From NCBI GenBank assembly GCA_015067005.1, contig SVNH01000014.1:1-64000 (forward strand): a DNA stretch of 64,000 bases. The letters are read 5' to 3'. Positions 1 through 7,550 of this stretch are shown piece by piece. Position 1 is the first letter of the stretch; each line of letters opens with the position of its first letter. The notes beneath the pieces were generated by a model. It ran no database searches. It had not been told where the DNA came from and saw only the letters and a list, made by a program, of their open reading frames with translations. A program made the position numbers and the translations under genes. The stretch comes from Ruminococcus flavefaciens (GTDB taxonomy: Bacteria; Bacillota; Clostridia; Oscillospirales; Ruminococcaceae).

Positions 1-83
1 ATCACCTTTACCTTCTTTTGTCAACTAAAAGAATCTGCCTTGTTTTCCGCTTTTTTTGTGCCTTTTGTACACATGGGAGGTCA

Positions 84-266
84 TCATTCACCTTCCGGAT
101 CGTTAAATCCAATTTCCCGGAACACTTCATCAGCCCTTTTGTTGATCTCATCAGCAATTCTATACCTCTTCATTTGTGAAGAGATACGCGTTTTTGTTTC
201 ATTATAAATTACACCTGCGTGTTCGAGAAGAAGCAGGATTATCATTATTTTCAGCAGTCTTTTCAC
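84..266 (-). CDS. small single-pass membrane protein, unknown function
   Basis: A 60-residue reading frame with one hydrophobic segment near the N-terminus (ending IILLLLEHAG) followed by a charged, probably cytoplasmic or surface tail ending FNDPEGE. I chose the GTG at 266 because GGAGG at 273-277 lies six bases before it; a longer frame opens at 290 without a ribosome site. I do not recognise a family. It precedes nothing obvious in the window, and the 83 bases left of it hold only a short minus-strand frame with no support. It could be a genuine small protein or a chance frame; the ribosome site and membrane segment favour the first. Confidence 0.45.
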   Translation of the reverse strand: MKRLLKIMIILLLLEHAGVIYNETKTRISSQMKRYRIADEINKRADEVFREIGFNDPEGE

Positions 267-316
267 TTTGCACCTCCGGCATATCATCACTGATATTATA
301 ACCGGGAGTGCTGAAA

Positions 317-1303
317 TTATTGCTGTTTCTCTATTCTTTTGCTGTTGAGAATAAGAATGTCTTTATCCTTCACTTTTACATCAGGATTCGGGATTATAGT
401 AAGTCCTTCACGTAGAATCACTATGATTTTCGTCTCATAACCAGCTTCTATCTCGGAAACAGACTTTTTTCTGAACGGGCTGTCTTTATTTACAAGTATT
501 TCTCCAACTTCCTTTATATCCTTAATTCTCTCGTGCGAATGCTCATTTTTCGTGTACTGCTCTACGAATCCTGCACTGATGATACCGGTCGGGATCGCAA
601 CAACACCAACACCGAGAAAGGCTATGAGTATTCCCATTATTTTTCCTACTGTCGTTATCGGGTAAATATCGCCGTAACCGACTGTGAGCAGAGTTGAAAC
701 GCTCCACCATATTCCCGAAAATGCATTCTTGAATACCTCCGGCTGTGCATTATGCTCCGCGCTGTATATTCCCAGTGAGGAAGCAAGCATGAGCACTATT
801 ATTATAAATACGGAAGATGCTATCTGGTTTCGCTTCTCAACAAGTACCGTTTTTATGACATTGAACGAATCGTACTGTGCGTTTATCCGGAAAAGTCTCA
901 GTATCCTGACTACTCTCAGCATTCTGAACACTATGAAGCCTGATAGGAAAAAGAACGGCAGTATGGTCAGAAGGTCGACTACGCCGTCAAACGAAAACAA
1001 AAACTTTATACGTGAGCGGATAGGACGGCAATTCGGATAGAGAATATCAGCCGTCCATATCCTAAGGGCGTACTCAACGCTGAATATTCCCATAGTTATG
1101 GCTTCTGTGACTGTAAAAGCTGTGAAAAACCGTTCAAGCTCATCAAATGTACCGAGGAATGTTACAAGTATGTTCAGAACGATAACTATTACTATGAATA
1201 CATCGAAGGCAAAACTCGGGAAGTCCTCACGGTTGCCTATCTGTATTATATTATGAGTCCGGCGTTTAGCCTTACGGTAGGATGTATTATCTGTCTTGTT
1301 CAA
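317..1303 (-). CDS. voltage-gated-type potassium channel
   Basis: Membrane ion channel of the six-segment Kv type. Visible are hydrophobic segments S1-S4, an arginine-rich S4 (RMLRVVRILRLFR), a pore loop carrying the K+ selectivity filter TVGYGD, and S6 followed by a cytoplasmic tail. The last 70 residues (EAGYETKIIVILREG to the end) look like a TrkA-C-type ligand-binding domain. The start is uncertain: I chose TTG at 1303 because AGGAG at 1311-1315 is seven bases upstream; ATG at 1318 or 1387 would add up to 28 residues but lack ribosome sites. It is a single gene, divergent from the ABC exporter operon. Function is family knowledge; gating stimulus is unknown. Confidence 0.9.
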   Translation of the reverse strand: MNKTDNTSYRKAKRRTHNIIQIGNREDFPSFAFDVFIVIVIVLNILVTFLGTFDELERFFTAFTVTEAITMGIFSVEYALRIWTADILYPNCRPIRSRIKFLFSFDGVVDLLTILPFFFLSGFIVFRMLRVVRILRLFRINAQYDSFNVIKTVLVEKRNQIASSVFIIIVLMLASSLGIYSAEHNAQPEVFKNAFSGIWWSVSTLLTVGYGDIYPITTVGKIMGILIAFLGVGVVAIPTGIISAGFVEQYTKNEHSHERIKDIKEVGEILVNKDSPFRKKSVSEIEAGYETKIIVILREGLTIIPNPDVKVKDKDILILNSKRIEKQQ

Positions 1304-1466
1304 TTCTGATCTCCTCATTATAGGATTTTTAATTATTATATCACGGCATCTGTTTTTTTTCAATACATTTATCAGATTAAAGCTCATTTGGTACAGTTAT
1401 GTGCAGACTCATGCGGAATTAGGATACATCCGCACCTCAGAACCTATCATTCATCATAAACCTGTC

Positions 1467-1495
1467 TTGACTTTTGTTTCTATATAATGTATAAT
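1467..1495 (+). promoter_or_regulatory. sigma-A promoter of the ABC exporter operon
   Basis: TTGACT at 1467-1472 and TATAAT at 1490-1495 are separated by 17 bases. A second TATAAT (1483-1488) lies just upstream. The transcript would start about 1502 and lead into the AGGAGG ribosome site at 1567-1572. Confidence 0.75.
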
Positions 1496-1578
1496 GATTA
1501 GCAGACTGTTCAGCATCTTTCACAAATCAGCATATACTATATTGTGCTTGCTGACGAAAATTTATGAGGAGGTATTTG

Positions 1579-3876
1579 ATGAAGAAAATTTTCACGAATA
1601 TGCTGCCTTACTGGTACATGGTACTTGCAGTTCTCGGACTGCTCATCATTCAGGCATACTGCGATCTTTCACTTCCGCAGTACACATCTGACATGATCGA
1701 CATTGGTATCCAGCGCCACGGCATTTCGCATATTCTCCCGGAAAAGATCACCGAAGAGGAAATGTCGTATTCCACTTTGTTCATGGACGAGAGCGAGAAG
1801 TCCGAGTGGATAGATAACTACGAAAAAGACGGCGATGTGTACGTCCGCCGTTCAATGTCCGAAAGCAGTCTCGATGACGCTGACGAAAAATTTCTCATAC
1901 CTATAATTCTCACGCAGCAGACCGCTAACACTCCGGAAGAGCAGTTCCGCAGCAGTCTTACTCCAAGAGAAGGCTTCGATCCCCAGACTCTCACTCTTGA
2001 TGAGATCTCAGAGCAGCTCCACATCAAGCTGAAGACAAAGGTCGATGAGGACGATGACGGCGTTGAGAAAACTTACGTTGATATGCGTCCGATGATGCTC
2101 GCTATGTCTCAGAACAGCAGCGGCAATTCCGGACAGAATTCCGAGATCCGTGCTAAAATGGAGGCAAACATCCAGACTGTCGGCTCGAAAACAATGATGT
2201 CAATGGCTATCTCCTACGCTATCGAGTGCGACGAGGATGCCGGAGTTGATGTTGACTCTATCCAGAAAAAATACCTCTGGACGCAGGGCGGAAAAATGTT
2301 CCTTATGGCACTGTTTATGCTCGCAGCAGCAATCGGCGCAGGCTATATCTCCGCAGTAGTTGGTGCAGGGATCGGAAGGGATCTCCGCGAGAAGATCTAC
2401 AAGAAGGTCATGGGATATTCCAACACCGAAATGGATAAATTCTCGACAGCTTCTCTTATAACAAGAAGTACAAACGATGTTCAGCAGATACAGCTTGTGA
2501 CCTCAGTGCTTCTGCGTATGCTCATGTATGCGCCTATACTCGGTATCGGCGGCGTTATCAAAGTTCTCAATACCGGAGCTGATATGAGCTGGATAATAAT
2601 TGCTTCCGTAGCTTCGATACTCGTCCTCGTATGCGTACTGATGATACTTGCGATCCCGAAATTCAAGTCCATGCAGAAGCTTGTTGATGCTCTCAACCTC
2701 GTATCCCGTGAGATACTTACAGGTCTGCCGGTAATACGTGCATTCGGACGTGAAAAGGTCGAGGAGGAACGCTTCGATAAAGCCAACAAAAATCTCATGA
2801 AAACTCAGCTTTTCACCAACCGTGTCATGGCTTTCATGATGCCCGGCATGACATTCATCATGTACGCTACTACCCTCACGATAGTATGGGTATCAGCGCA
2901 CAGAATAGACAACGGCGATCTTCAGGTCGGTGCTATGACTGCTTTCATCACATACGCTATGATGATAGTAATTTCATTCCTTATGCTCACTGTAATGTCC
3001 GTACTTCTCCCCCGTGCAGGTGTTGCAGCCGACAGAATCGACGAAGTCCTCAAGACCGATACAACAGTCCTTGAGACTGAATCTCCGAAGCATATCGCCG
3101 CACCTAAGGGCGTAGTGAAATTTGATAACGTATCCTTCAGCTATCCGGGGGCTGAAATGAACGCACTCGAAAACATAAGCTTCACCGCAGAGCCTTCAAA
3201 GACTACCGCTATCATCGGAAGTACAGGCTGCGGCAAGTCCACACTGATAAACCTCATTCCGCGCTTCTATGACGTTACCGAAGGAAGCATCACCATTGAC
3301 GGCGTTGATGTCCGCGAACTCACAAAGGCTGAGCTCAGAAAGCAGATCGGTCTTGTTCCGCAGAAGGGTACCCTTTTCTCCGGTACTATCGCTTCAAATC
3401 TCAGGTTCGGCGATCCGGATGCATCAGATGATGAACTCAAACTCGCTGCTGATATAGCTCAGGCTTCCGAATTCATCGAAGCCAGCGATGATAAGTTCGA
3501 GCGTACTATCTCGCAGGGCGGTACAAACGTATCCGGCGGTCAGAAGCAGCGTATTTCGATCGCAAGAGCAATAGTCAAGAAGCCGAATGTATACATCTTC
3601 GATGACAGCTTTTCTGCTCTTGATATGAAAACAGATTCCGCTCTCAGAAAGGCACTCAGTGAACAGGTCAGAGAGGCTACTGTTATTATAGTCGCACAGC
3701 GTATCAGCACGATCATGAACGCCGATCAGATACTCGTTCTCGATGACGGTAAATTAGTCGGCAAGGGTACTCATCAGCAGCTCCTCAGCAGCTGTGATAC
3801 CTACAAGCAGATCGCTCATTCCCAGCTTTCAGAAGCTGAACTCGCAAAGAGCACAGGGGGTGATGTAAATGAGTGA
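1579..3876 (+). CDS. ABC exporter half-transporter with large extracytoplasmic insert and degenerate ATPase site
   Basis: Fused permease/ATPase of 765 residues, half of a heterodimeric multidrug- or peptide-type exporter. Start set at ATG 1579 by AGGAGG six bases upstream. A first membrane segment (residues about 5-30) is followed by roughly 200 mostly acidic, polar residues before the second segment (KMFLMALFMLAAAIGAGY), far longer than the usual first external loop. The ATPase domain has Walker A GSTGCGKST and signature VSGGQKQR, but Walker B reads IFDDSFSALD, with Asp where the catalytic Glu normally stands. That is the hallmark of the degenerate half in LmrCD/TM287-288-like heterodimers. 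It overlaps the next gene by eight bases, so the two are translationally coupled. Confidence 0.93.
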   Translation: MKKIFTNMLPYWYMVLAVLGLLIIQAYCDLSLPQYTSDMIDIGIQRHGISHILPEKITEEEMSYSTLFMDESEKSEWIDNYEKDGDVYVRRSMSESSLDDADEKFLIPIILTQQTANTPEEQFRSSLTPREGFDPQTLTLDEISEQLHIKLKTKVDEDDDGVEKTYVDMRPMMLAMSQNSSGNSGQNSEIRAKMEANIQTVGSKTMMSMAISYAIECDEDAGVDVDSIQKKYLWTQGGKMFLMALFMLAAAIGAGYISAVVGAGIGRDLREKIYKKVMGYSNTEMDKFSTASLITRSTNDVQQIQLVTSVLLRMLMYAPILGIGGVIKVLNTGADMSWIIIASVASILVLVCVLMILAIPKFKSMQKLVDALNLVSREILTGLPVIRAFGREKVEEERFDKANKNLMKTQLFTNRVMAFMMPGMTFIMYATTLTIVWVSAHRIDNGDLQVGAMTAFITYAMMIVISFLMLTVMSVLLPRAGVAADRIDEVLKTDTTVLETESPKHIAAPKGVVKFDNVSFSYPGAEMNALENISFTAEPSKTTAIIGSTGCGKSTLINLIPRFYDVTEGSITIDGVDVRELTKAELRKQIGLVPQKGTLFSGTIASNLRFGDPDASDDELKLAADIAQASEFIEASDDKFERTISQGGTNVSGGQKQRISIARAIVKKPNVYIFDDSFSALDMKTDSALRKALSEQVREATVIIVAQRISTIMNADQILVLDDGKLVGKGTHQQLLSSCDTYKQIAHSQLSEAELAKSTGGDVNE

Positions 3877-5701
3877 GAATAATTCAGGACCACGCCGCGG
3901 ACTTCGTCCGGGAGGACGATTTGCTCCGGGCGAAAAACCAAAGAATTTCAAGTCCTCGATAAAGAAACTCAACTCCTATCTCGGCATTTATAAGATACCG
4001 ATAGTTATAGTTATGATACTCGCTGCGGTTTCGACTGTATTCGCAGTTGCAGGTCCTAAGGTCATGGCAAAGGCTACTAACGCCCTCTTCGATGGTCTCA
4101 TGGAAAAGATCGCAGGAACAGGCGGGATAGATTTCTCCTATATTAAGAAGATACTCCTCATAACGCTCGGTCTCTACGTTTTCAGTACCATAGTCGGATT
4201 CGTTCAGGGCTGGATAATGTCCGGAATATCGCAGAAGATCTCATACCGTATGAGACGCGATATATCCGAAAAAATAGGACGTATGCCGATGAGCTACTTC
4301 GAGAAGAGGACCTATGGCGAAGTTCTTTCACGTATAACCAACGATGTTGATACCCTCGGCATGACGCTTAATCAGAGCATTTCACAGATCATAACATCAG
4401 TGGCAACACTTATCGGTACTCTCGTTATGATGATCTCGATCTCGCCTTTGCTTACGCTCATATCTCTTGTAATACTTCCGATCTCAGCTTTTCTGCTTTC
4501 ATTCGTCATCAAGATCTCGCAGAAGCACTTCCGGACACAGCAGGAATATCTCGGACACATCAACGGTCTCGTTGAGGAAACTTACAGCGGACACTCAGTC
4601 ATTCAGGCTTTCAATAAGGAAGAGGAATCGCTCAATGATTTCTGCTCAACTAACGCTGTCCTCTACAAATCCGCATGGAAATCGCAGTTCCTTTCCGGTA
4701 TCATGATGCCGATAATGATGTTCGTTGGCAATATGGGATATGCCGGAGTAGCTATCGCAGGCGGTATGCTCGCTATCCGCGGAGTAATCGGAATCGGCGA
4801 TATTCAGGCATTTATCCAGTATGTAAAGCAGTTCACTCAGCCGATACAGCAGATCGCGCAGGTTTCAAATCAGGTGCAGTCAATGGCAGCCGCAGCTGAA
4901 AGAGTTTTCGAGTTCCTTGACGAAGATGAAGAGGGAGCAACTCAGAACGCTGTTATCCCTGAAAAGATCACAGGCGATGTTAAGTTCAGCCACGTTGCAT
5001 TCGGTTATGATGCTGACAAGATAATAATCCACGATTTCAGTGCAGATATAACTGCCGGTCAGAAGGTCGCTATCGTCGGACCTACCGGTGCAGGCAAAAC
5101 CACTATGGTCAAACTGCTCATGAGATTCTACGATGTAAATGATGGCAGCATTTCGATCGACGGCACTGATGTCCGCAGCATACCGCGCCACGAACTGCGT
5201 AAATACTTCGGTATGGTACTTCAGGATACGTGGCTGTTCAACGGAACTATCATGGAGAATATCCGCTACGGACGTCTCGATGCTACCGATGATGAGGTAA
5301 TTGCTGCTGCAAAGGCTGCTCATGCTCACCACTTCATAAAGTCACTTCCGAACGGCTACAACATGGTGCTCAACGAGGACGCAAGCAACGTTTCTCAGGG
5401 ACAGAAGCAGCTTCTCACTATCGCCCGTGCGATACTTGCAGATTCAAAGGTAATGATACTCGATGAAGCGACTTCATCAGTAGATACAAGAACGGAAGTC
5501 CTCATACAGGACGCTATGGACAGACTTATGAGCGGCAGAACAAGCTTCGTTATCGCACACCGTCTCTCTACAATACGAAATGCAGATGTCATTCTCGTCA
5601 TGAAGGACGGCGATATAGTCGAGCAGGGCTCTCATGAGCAGCTTCTCGCAAATAACGGCTTCTACGCTCAGCTTTATAACTCACAGTTTGAATCAGCATA
5701 A
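3869..5701 (+). CDS. ABC exporter half-transporter with complete ATPase site
   Basis: Partner of the preceding gene, 610 residues: a polar N-terminal tail, six membrane segments (about 35-330) and an ATPase domain with Walker A GPTGAGKTT, signature VSQGQKQ and Walker B VMILDEATSSVD, including the catalytic Glu. The signature motif has Gln at the usual Gly position, as is common in one half of heterodimers. ATG 3869 follows GGGGGTGAT and overlaps the upstream stop. Together the pair should form one exporter with one active and one degenerate ATP site. Substrate cannot be read from sequence. Confidence 0.94.
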   Translation: MSENNSGPRRGLRPGGRFAPGEKPKNFKSSIKKLNSYLGIYKIPIVIVMILAAVSTVFAVAGPKVMAKATNALFDGLMEKIAGTGGIDFSYIKKILLITLGLYVFSTIVGFVQGWIMSGISQKISYRMRRDISEKIGRMPMSYFEKRTYGEVLSRITNDVDTLGMTLNQSISQIITSVATLIGTLVMMISISPLLTLISLVILPISAFLLSFVIKISQKHFRTQQEYLGHINGLVEETYSGHSVIQAFNKEEESLNDFCSTNAVLYKSAWKSQFLSGIMMPIMMFVGNMGYAGVAIAGGMLAIRGVIGIGDIQAFIQYVKQFTQPIQQIAQVSNQVQSMAAAAERVFEFLDEDEEGATQNAVIPEKITGDVKFSHVAFGYDADKIIIHDFSADITAGQKVAIVGPTGAGKTTMVKLLMRFYDVNDGSISIDGTDVRSIPRHELRKYFGMVLQDTWLFNGTIMENIRYGRLDATDDEVIAAAKAAHAHHFIKSLPNGYNMVLNEDASNVSQGQKQLLTIARAILADSKVMILDEATSSVDTRTEVLIQDAMDRLMSGRTSFVIAHRLSTIRNADVILVMKDGDIVEQGSHEQLLANNGFYAQLYNSQFESA

Positions 5702-5720
5702 GCATTCCAAACGAACTGAA

Positions 5721-5756
5721 AAGTGGTTCTGTGTTGAATACAGAACCACTTTTTTA
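5721..5756 (+). terminator. rho-independent terminator of the ABC operon
   Basis: Perfect 12-bp stem AAGTGGTTCTGT / ACAGAACCACTT with a 7-base loop, followed by TTTTTT, 20 bases after the stop. Confidence 0.92.
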
Positions 5757-5830
5757 TCATATGCCATTCACTGTATCGGTCAATAATTTCCGGACTGCTA
5801 AAACTGCGTCAATTATTTTCGCTTTGCCAC

Positions 5831-5859
5831 TTGACTATTTTGTCATTTTGTGAGATAAT
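5831..5859 (+). promoter_or_regulatory. sigma-A promoter for the small export protein gene
   Basis: TTGACT at 5831-5836 and GATAAT at 5854-5859, 17-base spacing, about 30 bases before the coding start. Nothing else is seen in 5757-5830. Confidence 0.7.
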
Positions 5860-5893
5860 GTTAATGTTTGATTAAGTCGAAAGAGAGATGCTT

Positions 5894-6370
5894 ATGTTAA
5901 AAAAATACATTCTTACATTCCTTATTTCTATGGTACCGCTCGTTGAACTCCGCGGCGGCGTTCCGTTTGGTACTGGTATGGGACTTCCGTGGCACCTGTG
6001 TCTGCTGGTATGCATGATAGGAAATATGATACCTGTCCCCTTTATCTTCCTGTTTGCAAGAAAGATACTTGTCTGGGGAAGCGACAAGCCTGTTATCGGC
6101 AGATTCTTCTCATGGTGTCTTGAAAAGGGCGAAAAGGGCGGCAAAAAGCTTCAGGAAAAGGCTGGCAGGGGTATGTTCGTTGCACTGCTGCTGTTTGTTG
6201 GTATACCTCTCCCCGGTACAGGCGCTTGGACAGGCACTCTCGCCGCAAGTATACTTGACCTCGATTTCAAAAAGAGTATCCTCGCAGTCGTACTTGGTAT
6301 ACTCCTCGCCGGTATAATCATGACATTGCTCAGTCAGGGTGTAAAGACCGGTATAACTTCCGTATTTTAA
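5894..6370 (+). CDS. small multidrug-export family (COG2426) membrane protein
   Basis: 158-residue polytopic membrane protein. The N-terminal PLVELRGGVPFG and the pattern of re-entrant glycine/proline-rich segments (GIPLPGTGAWTG) match the family named putative small multidrug export protein. Four or more hydrophobic segments are visible. I prefer ATG 5894 over ATG 5888 because the purine-rich AGAGAG then sits at normal distance. The gene stands alone between its own promoter and a terminator. Transport of drugs is only a family name; substrate unknown. Confidence 0.85.
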   Translation: MLKKYILTFLISMVPLVELRGGVPFGTGMGLPWHLCLLVCMIGNMIPVPFIFLFARKILVWGSDKPVIGRFFSWCLEKGEKGGKKLQEKAGRGMFVALLLFVGIPLPGTGAWTGTLAASILDLDFKKSILAVVLGILLAGIIMTLLSQGVKTGITSVF

Positions 6371-6374
6371 GAAT

Positions 6375-6415
6375 ATCCCCGCAGCGGTATAAAATCCGTT
6401 ACGGGGATTGTTTTT
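6375..6415 (+). terminator. rho-independent terminator
   Basis: Stem ATCCCCGCAGCGG / CCGTTACGGGGAT (11 of 13 pairs) with an 8-base loop and TTTTTT shortly after. The right arm overlaps the stop codon of the converging minus-strand gene. Confidence 0.8.
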
Positions 6416-6836
6416 TGGTATTCCTGATATATATGACAGAGGTGATCAAAACGTAAAGGATGAGGATGTGCAGAATGGTATGGTACACATCAGGGATGTA
6501 TCTGCTTTCAGTTTCATACCATTTCAGTGAGCCTGAGAAAAATCTGAATTTGCCCTCAAGACTGCCCATAACTCCTTTTCCGAAAATAGTATACCACTCA
6601 TGACAAAGAAACTGAACGACGAACCATATCAAAGACCATACTGTAACAGCCCATTTCCCGATACTGTTCTTAAAAGCAAACAACAGTACCGTCACTGAAT
6701 AAATAACAAAATAAATGCCGTCATCTTTATATGAGCGCGTTACAAGATAGCCGCTGCTGAAATATAGTCCTGTCATATCAAGAAAGAACCACGCCAGAAG
6801 CACTATCTGTGCAGCAATACAATGTTTTCTGCTCAT
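6399..6836 (-). CDS. four-segment integral membrane protein, unknown
   Basis: 145 residues with four hydrophobic segments (IVLLAWFFLDMTGLY; YFVIYSVTVLLFAF; WAVTVWSLIWFVVQF; ILHILILYVLITSVIY) and a short charged C-terminus. AGAGGAGA lies seven bases before ATG 6836 and a consensus promoter lies upstream. I do not recognise a family. It is convergent with the upstream export gene and divergent from cotJ. Confidence 0.75.
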   Translation of the reverse strand: MSRKHCIAAQIVLLAWFFLDMTGLYFSSGYLVTRSYKDDGIYFVIYSVTVLLFAFKNSIGKWAVTVWSLIWFVVQFLCHEWYTIFGKGVMGSLEGKFRFFSGSLKWYETESRYIPDVYHTILHILILYVLITSVIYIRNTKKQSP

Positions 6837-6867
6837 TTTTTATCTCCTCTGATAATCCCTTTATACA

Positions 6868-6896
6868 ATTATAACCTGAATTCTCACTGATGTCAA
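6868..6896 (-). promoter_or_regulatory. sigma-A promoter of the four-segment membrane protein
   Basis: On the minus strand TTGACA (6891-6896) and TATAAT (6868-6873) with a 17-base spacer, 32 bases before the start codon. Confidence 0.8.
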
Positions 6897-6909
6897 TATC
6901 TCACCTGTG

Positions 6910-6937
6910 ACGCTTTATGCTCCTCCGACATAATATA
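6910..6937 (+). promoter_or_regulatory. mother-cell-type (sigma-K or sigma-E like) promoter of cotJ
   Basis: The -10 CATAATATA (6929-6937) fits the sigma-K pattern CATANNNTA, with AC at 6910-6911, 17 bases upstream, as the minimal -35. The CATA..-T core also fits sigma-E, but no good sigma-E -35 is seen. No sigma-A promoter is visible here. Known cotJ operons are expressed in the mother cell, which supports the reading. Confidence 0.5.
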
Positions 6938-6941
6938 TAAT

Positions 6942-6968
6942 GTGCGGCGAACACAGTTTGTTCCGCAC
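6942..6968 (+). other. hairpin at the 5' end of the cotJ transcript
   Basis: GTGCGG..GAACA pairs with TGTTC CGCAC (ten pairs with a two-base bulge, loop of five). It would lie at the extreme 5' end of an RNA started from the promoter at 6910-6937, a position typical of mRNA-stabilising hairpins. Confidence 0.5.
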
Positions 6969-6989
6969 ACTCTGAAAGGAGGACTTATC

Positions 6990-7247
6990 ATGAACCTTGA
7001 TATGTTCGATAACATGAACGAATTCATTCTCCGCGAACGTGAAAACTCGCTTAACAGTAGCTTCGCCAAGAATAATAACAATAGTATTCCCGACACTTCG
7101 CGCTTTCCTGCTGCAACTCCCCTCGCTATGGCTTATGTACCCTTCCAGCAGTGGGGCGATGTCTACGATGATAACAGTGCCCTTTGCAAAGGTACTCTCT
7201 TCCCTGAACTTGACCTCCCATTCAGCAAAGGAGGCGATCTCAGGTGA
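6990..7247 (+). CDS. cotJA: spore coat-associated protein CotJA
   Basis: 85 residues; start ATG 6990 fixed by AAAGGAGG nine bases upstream. The C-terminal half carries the family block PLAMAYVPFQQWGDVYD and CKGTLFPELDLPF, diagnostic of CotJA. The first 40 residues are polar and variable. CotJA is made in the mother cell and, with CotJC, becomes part of the inner spore coat. It is first in the cotJABC operon and overlaps cotJB by four bases. The promoter upstream looks sporulation-specific. Confidence 0.95.
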   Translation: MNLDMFDNMNEFILRERENSLNSSFAKNNNNSIPDTSRFPAATPLAMAYVPFQQWGDVYDDNSALCKGTLFPELDLPFSKGGDLR

Positions 7248-7492
7248 ATGAACGCAAAATGCTCCTGAGCAGGATCAAAAAATATGATTTTGCTCTGAAG
7301 GAACTTAATCTCTATCTCGATACTCATCCAAACTGCCGACGCGCTCTTGCTATGTTCAATGAATACAAAAAACTAAGAAAAGACGCTGTCAGCGAATTCA
7401 CCCAGAAATTCGGTCCACTCACACCTGAGGAAAATGCCGACAGCCAACACTGGAACTGGATCGACGATCCATGGCCGTGGGAAAGGAGCTAA
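7244..7492 (+). CDS. cotJB: spore coat protein CotJB
   Basis: 82 residues, GTG start at 7244 overlapping the cotJA stop (GTGA), with AAAGGAGG about nine bases before it. A helical N-terminus (LLSRIKKYDFALKELNLYLD), the HPNCRRAL segment and the tryptophan-rich end WNWIDDPWPWE are typical of CotJB. It precedes the cotJC start by three bases. Intact, unlike cotJC. Confidence 0.95.
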   Translation: MNERKMLLSRIKKYDFALKELNLYLDTHPNCRRALAMFNEYKKLRKDAVSEFTQKFGPLTPEENADSQHWNWIDDPWPWERS

Positions 7493-7495
7493 TTT

Positions 7496-7540
7496 ATGTG
7501 GCAGTATGAGAAAAAAGTACCGTATTCATGTTGTACATAA
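7496..7540 (+). pseudogene. cotJC: 5' fragment of cotJC, interrupted at codon 10
   Basis: GAAAGGAG at 7481-7488 and ATG 7496 begin a frame reading MWQYEKKVPY, the conserved N-terminus of CotJC, then element-derived SCCT and a stop at 7538-7540. The join is in codon 10 (TA at 7523-7524). The rest of the gene is at 53,669-54,256 in the matching phase. It is therefore a gene split by an integrated element rather than a decayed one: both parts are free of stops and frameshifts. Confidence 0.93.
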
Positions 7541-7550
7541 GCACTATAAG
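7500..7550. other. attL, left junction of the element
   Basis: Chromosomal cotJC sequence ends at the TA core (7523-7524); element sequence begins TTCATGTTGTACAT. The 11-mer ATGTTGTACAT (7528-7538) is present as its exact reverse complement near the right end (53,637-53,647), as expected for the two arms of a serine-recombinase attP. The core dinucleotide is deduced from protein phase and the only shared bases. Confidence 0.85.
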
